From CAVZAB01 sp963773155 (lineage in GTDB: Bacteria > Pseudomonadota > Alphaproteobacteria > Rhizobiales > Beijerinckiaceae), in contig CAVZAB010000025.1 of NCBI GenBank assembly GCA_963773155.1, positions 186,001 through 250,000 of the forward strand: a stretch of 64,000 nt of DNA, written 5' to 3'. A program made the position numbers and the translations under genes. The notes under the pieces are model-generated. The model had not been told where the DNA came from. It saw nothing but the letters and a program-made list of their open reading frames with translations, and searched no databases. This document shows, piece by piece, positions 27,535-36,274 of the stretch (position 1 is the first letter of the stretch; every line of letters starts with the position of its first letter).

Positions 27535-30207
27535 ATGGAACGCAATCTCTTTGTCTACATCTGGCGACGCACGCGGCGCGAGCAAATCTGGATTCTGATC
27601 ATTATCCTTTTGTCGATGCCGGCCAATTTCGCGCTGCTCGACCTGCCGAAATCCATCGTCAACGGGCCGATTCAGGGTCGCGGATTTGAAAATGGCGCGA
27701 CCCAGCGGTTGTTTTCGATCCGCCTGCCAGCGCCGGGCTTCCTCAGCGACACGGGCAACCTCACTCTGTTCGCCGGCCTAGAACTGCAGCGCGTTCCGGC
27801 GCTGTTCCTGCTCAGCAGCGCCTTCCTTGGGCTGGTCATCATCAATGGCATGTTCAAATATTACATCAATACCTACAAGGGCCGCCTCGGCGAGCGCATG
27901 CTTCAAGTCCTCAGATTCGAGCTTTTCGACCGAATCCTGCGGTTTCCGCCCGCTGATCTCCACCGAGTCAAGCCGGCCGAAATCGCGACAATGATCAAGG
28001 ACGAGGTCGAGCCGCTCGGCGGCTTCATCGGCGACGCCTTTGTCCAACCGTTTTTTCTCGGCGGCCAGATTGTCACTTCGCTCGCCTTCATATTCATCCA
28101 GAACATCTGGCTTGGCTGTGTGACGATTCTGCTGCTCGCCGTGCAGGGTTTGGTGATTCCGCGCCTTCGCCGCCGGCAGCTCGAATTGTCACGCCAGCGG
28201 CAAGTGTCGGCACGCGCCCTGGCTGGCCGGATCGGCGAGGTCATCGAGGACATGCCGAGCATCCGCAGCAATGATACGGCGAATTTTCAGCGGGCCGACA
28301 TTGTCAATCGTCTTACCCATGTCTTCTCGATCCGCTTTGCCTTGTACCAATGGAAGTTTTTCGTCAAGTTCCTGAACAACCTCTTGGCCCAGCTGACGCC
28401 CTTTTTTTTCTATGCGATCGGCGGCTATTTTGCGACCATCGGCCGGCTCGACATCGGTCAATTGGTTGCGGTGATTTCTGCCTATAAGGAATTGCCTTCG
28501 CCGGTCAAGGAGCTGATCGACTGGGATCAGCAGCGGCTGGATGTGGAGGTCAAATACCATCAGGTCATCGACCAGTTCTCGGCCGAGGGGACGCTGCTGC
28601 CGGCGGCGATGCCGGAGCCACCGCGACCCTTGCCGCGACTAACCGGCGATCTTGTCTTCGACGCGGTGACGGTGAGCGACCTATCGCATGAAAAGCTCCT
28701 GGACGGACTGAGTTTTGCTATGGCGCTTACCGAAGTCATCGCACTCGTCAACGCCGATCGCGGCGGTGCCGAAGTGGTGGCTGAAGCCATAGCCGGTCTT
28801 GCCGAAATCGATTCGGGACAAATCAGCGTTGGCGGGCGCAACCTGATCGATTGGCCGGTGTCGGTCACGGCGCGGCGGATCTCCTATGCCGGTCCGGAGC
28901 CATTCTTTCCGCAATCGACTTTGCTCGACGCATTGGTCTCCGGGCTGAAGTTTGCGGCCAGTCCGCCGCCCGATCCGGATGCTCGGGCGATCCCCAAACA
29001 CTTGCAAATCATCGAAGTGGAGGGTGTCGATCTCGATTTCAATCGCGACTGGATCGACTATGACATCGCCGGGTCGACCGGCCCCGGCGAATTATACGAG
29101 CGCGTCAAGGCCACGCTTCAGATCGTCGACCTCGACAACGATGCGGTGAGCTGGGGGCTTGACCGCCAGCTTGATCCGCGTAGCGACAGCGAGGCTCTGC
29201 GGGAAAGGCTGGTTGCGGCAAGAGGCGCCTTTCGCAGCCGCCTCAAAGAGGCGGGGCTGACGCATCTCGTCGAACCGTTCGACCCCGACACCTATTGCCA
29301 TCAGGCCACTATTTTCGAGAACATTCTGTTTGGCACGACCCGCGGGGATGCCGCCAAATTGATCGAAGGATCGCAGCTGCAGAAATTGCTCGCTAAGCAG
29401 CGCCTCGACGGCGATTTATTCGGCGTCGGTCGGGAGATTGCGGCAACGGTCATCGAGGTCTTTTCCGGCATTACCGCCGACAATCGGTTATTTGCGCAGC
29501 AGGCGCTGATGCCGGCCGAGGAATTCGCCGAATACGATCAAGCCTTGAAACGGCTTGGGCCGCGGACCAGTTTTGATCAGGCGAATCGAGCCGATCGCCT
29601 GCGCTTCATCCGCCTCGCTCTCAATTACATCGAACCGCGCGACCGGCTCGGTCTCCTCGATGCCGAACTTGAAAGGCGGCTGGTCGAAGCGCGCAAGGCG
29701 TTCCGTGAGCAGCTCGGCGCCGATCAGACCGACATCGTTTTCTACGATCCGCAGACTTACAATCCGGCCGCCTCGATCCAGGAGAACATTCTCCTCGGCA
29801 GGGTCGCTTTTGGCGTCGCCTCGGCCAGTGACCGCGTCAACGGCTTCGTGCGGACGATTGTTGACGATCTCGGGCTGCGCGACGTCGCTCTCAAGGCCGG
29901 GCTGACTTTCGACATCGGGCCGGCCGGCAAGCGCTTGTCGCGGGTCCAACGCCAGAAGCTCTCGATGGCGAGAGCCTTGCTTCGCCGGCCTGATCTTCTG
30001 GTTGCAAATGGCGCCCTTTCGGCGCTCGACGGGCTCAGTCAGGGTCAGGTGGTTAACCGAGTCCTGGCGCGGGCGCGTGGAGCGAACAACGATCAGCGCT
30101 TCGGCATTGTTTGGGCCATGGCGAGTGCGCAATTTGCCGAACATTTTGACCGAGTGCTAGTCCTCGACCATGGCAAGCGCATTGAGAATGCACAGGCCGC
30201 GAAATGA
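27535..30207 (+). CDS. ABC-exporter-like membrane protein with degenerate, internally duplicated nucleotide-binding domain
   Basis: 890 residues from the ATG at 27535. Residues 1-340 form an ABC-exporter membrane domain (about six helices, KGRLGERMLQVLRFELFDRIL coupling region). The remaining 550 residues are an NBD-like region about twice the usual size. Where Walker A should be, NADRGGAEVVAEAI lacks the GKS/T; the signature is LSRVQRQKLSMARALL instead of LSGGQ; and Walker B is LLVANGALSALDG, without the Asp-Glu. A segment of about 50 residues occurs at about 553-604 and again at about 710-761 (RLV.AR.AFR, then DP.TY...A.I.ENIL.G). A third, shorter echo is at 452-470. It probably does not hydrolyse ATP in the standard way. 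It may co-operate with the cyclic-nucleotide-binding protein 43 bases downstream. Confidence 0.75.
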   Translation: MERNLFVYIWRRTRREQIWILIIILLSMPANFALLDLPKSIVNGPIQGRGFENGATQRLFSIRLPAPGFLSDTGNLTLFAGLELQRVPALFLLSSAFLGLVIINGMFKYYINTYKGRLGERMLQVLRFELFDRILRFPPADLHRVKPAEIATMIKDEVEPLGGFIGDAFVQPFFLGGQIVTSLAFIFIQNIWLGCVTILLLAVQGLVIPRLRRRQLELSRQRQVSARALAGRIGEVIEDMPSIRSNDTANFQRADIVNRLTHVFSIRFALYQWKFFVKFLNNLLAQLTPFFFYAIGGYFATIGRLDIGQLVAVISAYKELPSPVKELIDWDQQRLDVEVKYHQVIDQFSAEGTLLPAAMPEPPRPLPRLTGDLVFDAVTVSDLSHEKLLDGLSFAMALTEVIALVNADRGGAEVVAEAIAGLAEIDSGQISVGGRNLIDWPVSVTARRISYAGPEPFFPQSTLLDALVSGLKFAASPPPDPDARAIPKHLQIIEVEGVDLDFNRDWIDYDIAGSTGPGELYERVKATLQIVDLDNDAVSWGLDRQLDPRSDSEALRERLVAARGAFRSRLKEAGLTHLVEPFDPDTYCHQATIFENILFGTTRGDAAKLIEGSQLQKLLAKQRLDGDLFGVGREIAATVIEVFSGITADNRLFAQQALMPAEEFAEYDQALKRLGPRTSFDQANRADRLRFIRLALNYIEPRDRLGLLDAELERRLVEARKAFREQLGADQTDIVFYDPQTYNPAASIQENILLGRVAFGVASASDRVNGFVRTIVDDLGLRDVALKAGLTFDIGPAGKRLSRVQRQKLSMARALLRRPDLLVANGALSALDGLSQGQVVNRVLARARGANNDQRFGIVWAMASAQFAEHFDRVLVLDHGKRIENAQAAK

Positions 30208-30250
30208 TCGAATTCGGCGGGGGGCGAGGATCCAATGCGGGGAGAGTGTC

Positions 30251-30706
30251 GTGAGCCTGTTGAAGCAAGACGTTGAGGTTCTGCGTCGCGTGCCGTTGTT
30301 TGCGCCAATTGACACGGCGCGGCTAAAGCTCTTGGCCTTCACCTCGCAACGCCTGTCGTTTGAGGCCGACCAGGTCCTATTCGAGCAGAATGAGGCTGGC
30401 GACACGGCCTATGTGCTGATCGATGGGACCGCCGACGTCTTCGTCAAGGCCGGCCCGCGTGAGGTCAAGGTCGCAACCGTCGGGCGCTACGGCTTCGTCG
30501 GAGAGATTGCGATTTTGTGCGACGTGCCGCGCACCGCGACGGTACGAACGACGAGCCGGGTGGAAGCCCTAGTCATCCAGAAGGATCAATTGCTCGAGCT
30601 CTTGCGCAATTTTCCCGACATAGCCATCGCGATGATCCGGGAACTAGCTTTACGCCTCAACCAGACCAATCAGAAACTGGCGGCGCTGGCGCAGCGGCAG
30701 AATTGA
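30251..30706 (+). CDS. Stand-alone cyclic-nucleotide-binding domain protein
   Basis: 151 residues from GTG at 30251 with a GGGGAGA ribosome site. It consists almost only of a CRP-type beta-roll domain: LLKQDVEVLRRVPLFAPID at the start, then the phosphate-binding cassette FVGEIAILCDVPRTATV, which has the Gly-Glu pair and the Arg expected for cyclic nucleotide contact. A C-terminal helix (IAMIRELALRLNQTNQKLAALA) could mediate dimerisation. No DNA-binding helix-turn-helix follows, so it is not a transcription factor of the Crp type. It is in the same direction as, and 43 bases after, the ABC-like gene and is probably co-transcribed. Confidence 0.83.
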   Translation: MSLLKQDVEVLRRVPLFAPIDTARLKLLAFTSQRLSFEADQVLFEQNEAGDTAYVLIDGTADVFVKAGPREVKVATVGRYGFVGEIAILCDVPRTATVRTTSRVEALVIQKDQLLELLRNFPDIAIAMIRELALRLNQTNQKLAALAQRQN

Positions 30707-30710
30707 CGCT

Positions 30711-31484
30711 TCAGCGGCCCTTCCACTGTGGTTTGCGCTTTTCCGCAAAGGCGCGCGCGCCCTCATTCAGGTCTTGCGAGGCGATGACCTTTTGGACGAG
30801 ATCGGCGGCGTCGTGAATGAGGAAGGCCTCATGCTCGCTCGCGGTCTCGGTCAGCCGCAGCAATTGCTTGATGGCCGGGAATAGGAGTGGCGGGCCTTCG
30901 GCAAGCTGAGTGGCTATTTGGCGCGCCTTGGCAAGGGCGCCGCCCTTTTCGACGACATGGTTGACGAGACCCCAGTGTTTGGCTTCCGCGACATCCATCC
31001 AGCGCCCGGTCAGCAGAAATTCGACCGCGACATGGTAGGGAATGCGGCGGCGCAATTTGATCGTGCCTGCATCGGGCAGGACACCCACATTAATTTCGGG
31101 CAGGGCAAAGCGGGCATGCTCCTCGGCCACGATAATATCGGTGCCGAGCATAAGTTCCATGCCACCGCCGCAGGCAATGCCGTTGACGGCGGCGATAATT
31201 GGCTTGTTCAGATTGCGGGGGTAATTCAGGCCGCCAAAGCCTCCTTCGCCCCAGTCGGAATCCGCCGCCTCGCCCTCGGCAGCAGCTTTGAGATCCCAGC
31301 CGGCCGAGAAGAACTTTTCGCCGGCGCCGGTCAGAATGGCGATGCGCAGATTTGGATCGTCGCGAAAGGCGGAAAAGATCTGGTTGAGGCGCAGACTGGC
31401 CTGCCGGTCGAGAGCGTTTGCCTTCGGGCGGTCAATCGCAATCTCTAGAATTGAGCCGTTTTGCGTGGTTCTAATTTCCGCCAT
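30711..31484 (-). CDS. Enoyl-CoA hydratase/isomerase family protein, CaiD-like
   Basis: 257 residues, crotonase fold. ILEIAIDRPKANALD is the N-terminal signature, AGEKFFSAGWDLKAAAEGE forms part of the oxyanion hole, and NGIACGGGMELMLGTDIIVAEEHARFALPEINVGVLPDAG is the conserved core with the catalytic glutamate. It most resembles carnitinyl-CoA dehydratase and related hydratases; the true substrate is unknown. The ATG at 31484 is preferred over in-frame codons upstream, which give no family sequence. It converges on the preceding gene with 4 bases between the stops. Confidence 0.88.
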   Translation of the reverse strand: MAEIRTTQNGSILEIAIDRPKANALDRQASLRLNQIFSAFRDDPNLRIAILTGAGEKFFSAGWDLKAAAEGEAADSDWGEGGFGGLNYPRNLNKPIIAAVNGIACGGGMELMLGTDIIVAEEHARFALPEINVGVLPDAGTIKLRRRIPYHVAVEFLLTGRWMDVAEAKHWGLVNHVVEKGGALAKARQIATQLAEGPPLLFPAIKQLLRLTETASEHEAFLIHDAADLVQKVIASQDLNEGARAFAEKRKPQWKGR

Positions 31485-31600
31485 GCCCCGCCTTTGTCGC
31501 CGCAATTCGTCCCTTTTGCAAGGTCGCCAAAGTGTTCGCTCCGATAAATCATCTCTGGCCAAATCGCTCCCAGTTCGGGTCGGTTCGATCGGCCAGGACC

Positions 31601-31624
31601 GGTTGCCGGTTCGGGCCGGCAACC
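31601..31624. other. Strong stem-loop in the gap between cytochrome c2 and enoyl-CoA hydratase
   Basis: GGTTGCCGG / CCGGCAACC form a perfect 9-base stem around the loop TTCGGG. No T-run follows on either strand, so it is not a standard intrinsic terminator. The rest of 31485-31775 shows no gene. The hairpin lies downstream of the cytochrome c2 gene and could stabilise or end its transcript. Confidence 0.45.
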
Positions 31625-31775
31625 CGAAGACATGCTCTCAAAGCACAAACCGAGCGGCGCAATCGAACTGCGAGACGCCGCTCGATTGGCCGCCCAATGA
31701 GCGGTCAGGCATTGAGTTCGCTTCAAGCTGGCGAGGCGCCGCCATTGGCCATTCGGGCTGCCTGCCAGGCCTGCC

Positions 31776-32186
31776 TCAGAGTTTTTTTCCGTCCGGTCCG
31801 AATTGCTTGAGATAGGCAATGACATTGTCAATATCGGTCGGATTGGGTAGGCCTTGAAAAGTCATTTTTGTGCCGGGGATCTTTGCTTTCGGATTAGGCA
31901 AATATTCCTTTAACGTAGCTTCGTCCCAAGTAATGCCCGAGTTTTTGTTAGCATCCGAAAAATTATAGCCCTCGACGGTGCCAGCTTTGCGGCCAATCAC
32001 GCCATTGAGGACCGGCCCGACGGAGTTTTTCGCCCCCTCGCCGATTTGATGGCAGACTTTGCATTTCAAGAAGACCTTTTCGCCGGCCGCCGCATCTTGT
32101 GCCAACGATTGGCCAATCGTGGCGCCGAAGCTCGCCGCTACAACGATTACAGCAAGTGACGCGCTTTTATGATCCGTTCGTTTCAT
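31776..32186 (-). CDS. cycA: Cytochrome c2
   Basis: About 136 residues. A signal peptide (ending in GQSLAQ) is followed by a class I c-type heme site, CKVCH, the GPVLNGVIGRKAGTVEGYNFSDANKNSGI block, and the distal methionine in GTKMTFQGLP. This soluble periplasmic protein carries electrons from the bc1 complex to the oxidised reaction centre and to oxidases. A perfect TGTC-N10-GACA site lies 72 bases upstream of the ATG, between it and ispH, which suggests PpsR control together with the photosynthesis genes. Confidence 0.93.
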   Translation of the reverse strand: MKRTDHKSASLAVIVVAASFGATIGQSLAQDAAAGEKVFLKCKVCHQIGEGAKNSVGPVLNGVIGRKAGTVEGYNFSDANKNSGITWDEATLKEYLPNPKAKIPGTKMTFQGLPNPTDIDNVIAYLKQFGPDGKKL

Positions 32187-32257
32187 GCGTTTGCTTCCTT
32201 CCATTGGTGACGAAACGCCCAAAAGCCTTTTCTAATGGAATCAATGATCGCGGCAAG

Positions 32258-32275
32258 TGTCAATAGGACGTGACA
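32258..32275. promoter_or_regulatory. PpsR/CrtJ-type operator between cytochrome c2 and ispH
   Basis: TGTCAATAGGACGTGACA fits TGTC-N10-GACA, the consensus palindrome bound by the PpsR/CrtJ repressor. It lies in the divergent gap between cycA (leftward) and ispH (rightward), 31 bases before the ispH start, so one site could control both. That PpsR binds here is inferred from the motif and from the ppsR gene at 43330-44802. Confidence 0.75.
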
Positions 32276-32305
32276 TAGAGAGTGTAAAGAGGTACGCTAA
32301 AATCC

Positions 32306-33313
32306 ATGAGCGAATGTCGACCTTTGCGGGTGATATTGGCAAAGCCGCGAGGCTTTTGTGCCGGTGTGGTTCGGGCGATTGAGATCGTTGAGCGGGCGCT
32401 GGCAATGTTTGGGCCGCCCGTCTATGTCCGACATGAAATTGTCCACAATCATCATGTCGTCGAAAGATTGCGGGCCATGGGCGCGGTTTTTGTTGACGAG
32501 CTCGACGAGATCCCGACCGGAGCCCAGACGATCTTCAGCGCGCATGGCGTTTCGCCGGCGGTGATGCGTCGGGCAAAGGAGCGCGGCCTCGATGTCATTG
32601 ACGCGACCTGTCCGCTGGTCGAGCGGGTTCACCGGGAAGTGCGCCGCTACGCTGAGCGTGGCTATGAGATCGTTTTGATTGGCCATGACGGCCATGCTGA
32701 GGTGGAAGGCACGCGCGGTCAGATTGAGAGCCCGATGCACGTAATTTCGTCCAAAAACGAGGTTTTCGACTTAAAGATCGCGGATCCGACCCGGATCGCC
32801 TATGTCACCCAGACGACCCTCAGCCTGCTTGATACCAAAGAAATTATTGCAGCGCTCAAACAGCGGTTCCCGCTAGCGGTCGGCCCGGAGACGCGCGACA
32901 TTTGCTATGCGACCCAGAATCGTCAGACCGCGGTTCTGACGATGACCCATGATGTGCAACTCCTATTGGTTGTCGGCGCGCCGAACAGCTCAAATTCCAA
33001 TCGTTTGCGCGAGCTGGGCGCGAGTGCCGGTGTGGCGAGCCATTTGATTCAATCCGCGGCGGCGATCGACCCAAACTGGCTTGACGGCGTTGATGTCGTT
33101 GGCGTGACGGCAGGTGCATCGGCGCCGGAAATCCTCGTCCAAGAGACGATCGAACGCCTGGCTCTCCACCGAACTCTGACCATAGAAACCCTTGCGGGCG
33201 ATGATGAACTTGTCCAATTTCGGCTGCCGACGCGACTTGTGGATCCACCCGTCCTTGCCGGGGCGCGTGTTCAGGCCAGTGAAGCGGTTGATGCGACTGA
33301 ACTGCGGATATGA
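32306..33313 (+). CDS. ispH: 4-hydroxy-3-methylbut-2-enyl diphosphate reductase
   Basis: 335 residues. It performs the last step of the MEP isoprenoid pathway, giving IPP and DMAPP for carotenoids, the bacteriochlorophyll tail and quinones. The three iron-sulfur cysteines lie in GFCAGV, ATCPLV and DICYATQNRQ; HNHHVVERL and GHDGHAEVEGT supply substrate-binding histidines. It heads the rightward unit ispH-bchI-bchD-bchO-crtI-crtB, just after a PpsR-type operator. Its position suggests supply of precursor tuned to pigment demand. It may be the only copy or a photosynthesis-specific second copy. Confidence 0.95.
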   Translation: MSECRPLRVILAKPRGFCAGVVRAIEIVERALAMFGPPVYVRHEIVHNHHVVERLRAMGAVFVDELDEIPTGAQTIFSAHGVSPAVMRRAKERGLDVIDATCPLVERVHREVRRYAERGYEIVLIGHDGHAEVEGTRGQIESPMHVISSKNEVFDLKIADPTRIAYVTQTTLSLLDTKEIIAALKQRFPLAVGPETRDICYATQNRQTAVLTMTHDVQLLLVVGAPNSSNSNRLRELGASAGVASHLIQSAAAIDPNWLDGVDVVGVTAGASAPEILVQETIERLALHRTLTIETLAGDDELVQFRLPTRLVDPPVLAGARVQASEAVDATELRI

Positions 33314-33430
33314 TGGATGACCTTGCACTTTTCCGTTGAGGCATTTAGGCGCCAGGCCCGATCGAGTTTCGCCTTTCTCTGATTGGGTCACTTGGCGCAT
33401 GTTTCGACAGCGAATTGGGGTCGCCTGACA

Positions 33431-34454
33431 ATGCCAGCCTATCCGTTCTCCGCCATAGTTGCGCAAGAGACGATGAAGCTGGCGCTATTGATTGCTGCCG
33501 TTGACCCCTCCGTTGGTGGCGTATTGGTCTTCGGGGACCGCGGTACCGGCAAATCGACGGCGGTGCGCGCCTTGGCGGCTTTGCTTCCCAAAATGCGGGT
33601 CGTGAATAATTGTGCCTATAGTTGCGATCCTGGCAAACCTGCCGGCCTGTGCGGCGCGTGCGGTCCGGAGCGCAGAAAAAAGGATTTACCGAGCCATCTC
33701 GCACCCATTCCCGTCGTCGACCTGCCGCTGGGTGCGACCGAGGACCGGGTGATTGGCGCATTGGATCTCGAGCTGGCGCTGGCCAAGGGCGAGAAGGCCT
33801 TTGAACCCGGCCTTCTCGCGCGCGCCCACCGAGGCTTTCTTTATATTGACGAGGTTAATCTTCTGGAGGATCACCTCGTTGATTTGCTGCTCGATGTCGC
33901 AGCCTCGGGCGAGAACGTTGTCGAACGGGAGGGTCTCAGTATTCGACACCCCGCGCGATTTGTCCTGGTTGGCAGCGGCAATCCAGAAGAGGGAGAATTG
34001 CGTCCGCAGCTGCTCGACCGATTTGGATTGGCGGTGGATGTCAAGACTTCCGGATAGCCTGGATGTCCGGGTTGAGGTCGTCAGTCGGCGTGACGCATAT
34101 GACCGCGACCCGGCGGCTTTTTTGGCCAAATGGGACGGCAAGGATCGTAGTTTGCGGCGACGCATCTCAGCCGCTCGGCAAAGGCTGGCCGCGGTCGATG
34201 TGCCTTTGCAGACGCTTCAGGATGCAACGAGACTGTGCATGGCGCTTGGGACGGACGGCCTTCGTGGTGAATTGACGTTGGTTCGCACGGCGCGCGCGCT
34301 AGCGGCCCTTGACGGGGACGAGACGGTCGAAGCGACGCATTTGCGGCGAATTGCTATACCGGCACTGTCGCATCGCTTGCGACGCAATCCATTGGATGAT
34401 TCGTCGTCTGTCACGCGGGTTGAGCGCGCGCTTAGGGAAGTCCTCGGCCCATGA
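33431..34454 (+). CDS. bchI: Magnesium chelatase ATPase subunit I, one frame break
   Basis: It is the AAA+ subunit that with BchD and BchH inserts Mg2+ into protoporphyrin IX. Walker A is GDRGTGKSTAVRAL, Walker B GFLYIDEVNLLEDHLVDLLLD, followed by LVGSGNPEEGELRPQLLDRFGLAVDVKT with the arginine finger. The start is ATG at 33431 (MPAYPFSAIVAQETMKLALL). After VDVKTS the frame breaks at about 34050-34060: CTTCCGGATAGC should read CTTCCGATAGC, one extra G. The second part (SLDVRVEVVSRRDAYDRDPAAF to the end) is normal. Corrected length is about 340 residues. Its stop overlaps the bchD start (ATGA). Confidence 0.93.
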
Positions 34455-36259
34455 TGCCGCCAGAAGAAGCACGGCAACAATGGGCGGGCGATGCGACTTT
34501 GGCAGCCAAGCTTTTCGCCGTTGATCCGGTCGCAACCGGGATTGCGCTCAGGGCCGATGCCGGGCCGGTTCGCGATCTCTGGCTGTCGCAGTTGCGTCTC
34601 CTGGTCGGCTCAACTCCAATTCGACGGCTGCCGCTCAATATCAGCGACGATCGCTTGCTTGGCGGTGTTGATTTGACGGCAACTTTGCACGCTGGTCGGC
34701 TGGTCGCAGAGCGTGGCTTGCTTGCCGAGGCCGATGGCGGGATTGTTATCATGGCGATGGCGGAACGCGTGGCGCCGATGGCGGTCGCGCGGATCACCCG
34801 CATGCAAGACACGCGAAGCGTTGCTGTTGAGCGAGCCGGCCTTGGTCTCGTGCTACCCGCTCGGATCGGATTAATTGCCCTTGACGAGGGAATTGCCGCC
34901 GATGAGCGTCCGCCCGCCTCGCTTATGGATCGCCTGGCATTTCATATTGATCTAACTCAAGTCGCATTGGCGGATCTCGGCGAGCCTGGCTGCCGCCAGG
35001 AGATCGAAGCCGCGACAGACAGGCTGAGGACGCTAACCGCCGAGGCTGGCGCCGTCAGCGCATTGTGTCGTGCCGCGATGAGCCTTGGCATAGCTTCGGT
35101 TCGCGCCCCGCTTTTTGCCTTGCAGGTCGCGCGTATTGCGGCGGCGCTGGCTCGCCGCTCACGATTGGAAGCGCCAGATCTTGCGATCGCCGCGCGGCTC
35201 GTTTTGGCGCCGCGCGCGACGCGAGATCCCAGACAACAAACCGAGGAAGATGCCGGTCAAGCGCCCGAACAGGCCCAAAGTGAAGGAGAAGGTTCGGACA
35301 TAGAGGGCGAGGCGGCTGACCAAAACCGTCAAGCGGATCGCGCTTGCGCAGCGCTTGCTGATCTTGTCGTACAGGCCGCGGCCTCGGCACTGCCGCTTGG
35401 CCTGCTGAAGCAATGCGCGGGCGAGGGCATCCGGCATGCGAGAATGGCCAATGCCGGGCGGGCCGGTGCGTCGATGCGTTCGGCTCAGCGCGGGCGACCG
35501 ATTGGGACAAGGAGCGGCCAACTCCGACAAGGACGGTTGAATATTGTGGAAACGCTACGTGCTGCAGCGCCGTGGCAGGCCCTGCGGCGACGCGAAGTGC
35601 AAACCCAAAACAACGGAACGAATATCGCTAGCGAAGGCCAGGGCCGCCTTCTGGTTCGAACTGACGATTTTAGGTTGATCCGCTATGAGCAGCGCACGCA
35701 GACAACAACCATTTTTGCGGTTGACGCCTCCGGTTCCTCGGCTTTGCATCGTCTCGCGGAAGCTAAGGGCGCCGTTGAGCTGCTTTTGAATGATTGTTAT
35801 GTCCGGCGGGATCATGTTGCGGTGCTCGCCTTTCGCGGCCAAGGTAGCGATTTGATTCTACCGCCGACGCGCTCGTTGGTGCGGGCCAAGCGAGGCTTGG
35901 CCGGTCTGCCGGCAGGCGGTGCAACGCCGCTTGCCAGCGGTATAGCGGGCGCCACAGCGATGGCGGAGAATATTCGTCGGCACGGGCACACGCCGATCAT
36001 TGTGATTTTGACCGACGGACGGGCCAATATAGCGCGCGACGGAACTATGGGGCGGCCGCAGGCAATAGAAGATGCCCTTAGTGCTGCCCGCAATTTGAGG
36101 CAATCGGGCTGCACAACGCTGCTGATCGACACTTCGCCGCGGCCACAGGCTCTTGCCGAACGTGTGGCGCGCGAAATGGGGGCCCGCTACCTGCCGCTTC
36201 CCTATGCCGATGCAACAAAATTATCGGAAGCGGTTCGGTTGGTTTCGGCTCCGGGTTGA
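34451..36259 (+). CDS. bchD: Magnesium chelatase subunit D
   Basis: 602 residues, intact. The N-terminal half is a degenerate AAA+ module (LPLNISDDRLLGGVDLTATLHAG without a working Walker A). An acidic Pro/Gln/Glu linker near residues 255-290 follows. The C-terminal half is a von Willebrand A domain with the metal-site DASGSSALHRL and ILTDGRANIARDG. BchD forms a two-tier ring with BchI and contacts BchH. The ATG overlaps the bchI stop, and bchO follows after 15 bases. Confidence 0.94.
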   Translation: MMPPEEARQQWAGDATLAAKLFAVDPVATGIALRADAGPVRDLWLSQLRLLVGSTPIRRLPLNISDDRLLGGVDLTATLHAGRLVAERGLLAEADGGIVIMAMAERVAPMAVARITRMQDTRSVAVERAGLGLVLPARIGLIALDEGIAADERPPASLMDRLAFHIDLTQVALADLGEPGCRQEIEAATDRLRTLTAEAGAVSALCRAAMSLGIASVRAPLFALQVARIAAALARRSRLEAPDLAIAARLVLAPRATRDPRQQTEEDAGQAPEQAQSEGEGSDIEGEAADQNRQADRACAALADLVVQAAASALPLGLLKQCAGEGIRHARMANAGRAGASMRSAQRGRPIGTRSGQLRQGRLNIVETLRAAAPWQALRRREVQTQNNGTNIASEGQGRLLVRTDDFRLIRYEQRTQTTTIFAVDASGSSALHRLAEAKGAVELLLNDCYVRRDHVAVLAFRGQGSDLILPPTRSLVRAKRGLAGLPAGGATPLASGIAGATAMAENIRRHGHTPIIVILTDGRANIARDGTMGRPQAIEDALSAARNLRQSGCTTLLIDTSPRPQALAERVAREMGARYLPLPYADATKLSEAVRLVSAPG

Positions 36260-36274
36260 ATTTAGGATCTTCGG

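Noticed and set aside
31560..31640. A GGTTCGATC stretch and strong stem that might suggest a tRNA
   Set aside because: No acceptor stem, anticodon arm or D arm can be folded around it; only the single 9-base hairpin holds up.
33314..33430. Possible PpsR site or promoter before bchI
   Set aside because: I found no TGT-N12-ACA match in this gap; bchI is more simply transcribed from the ispH promoter.
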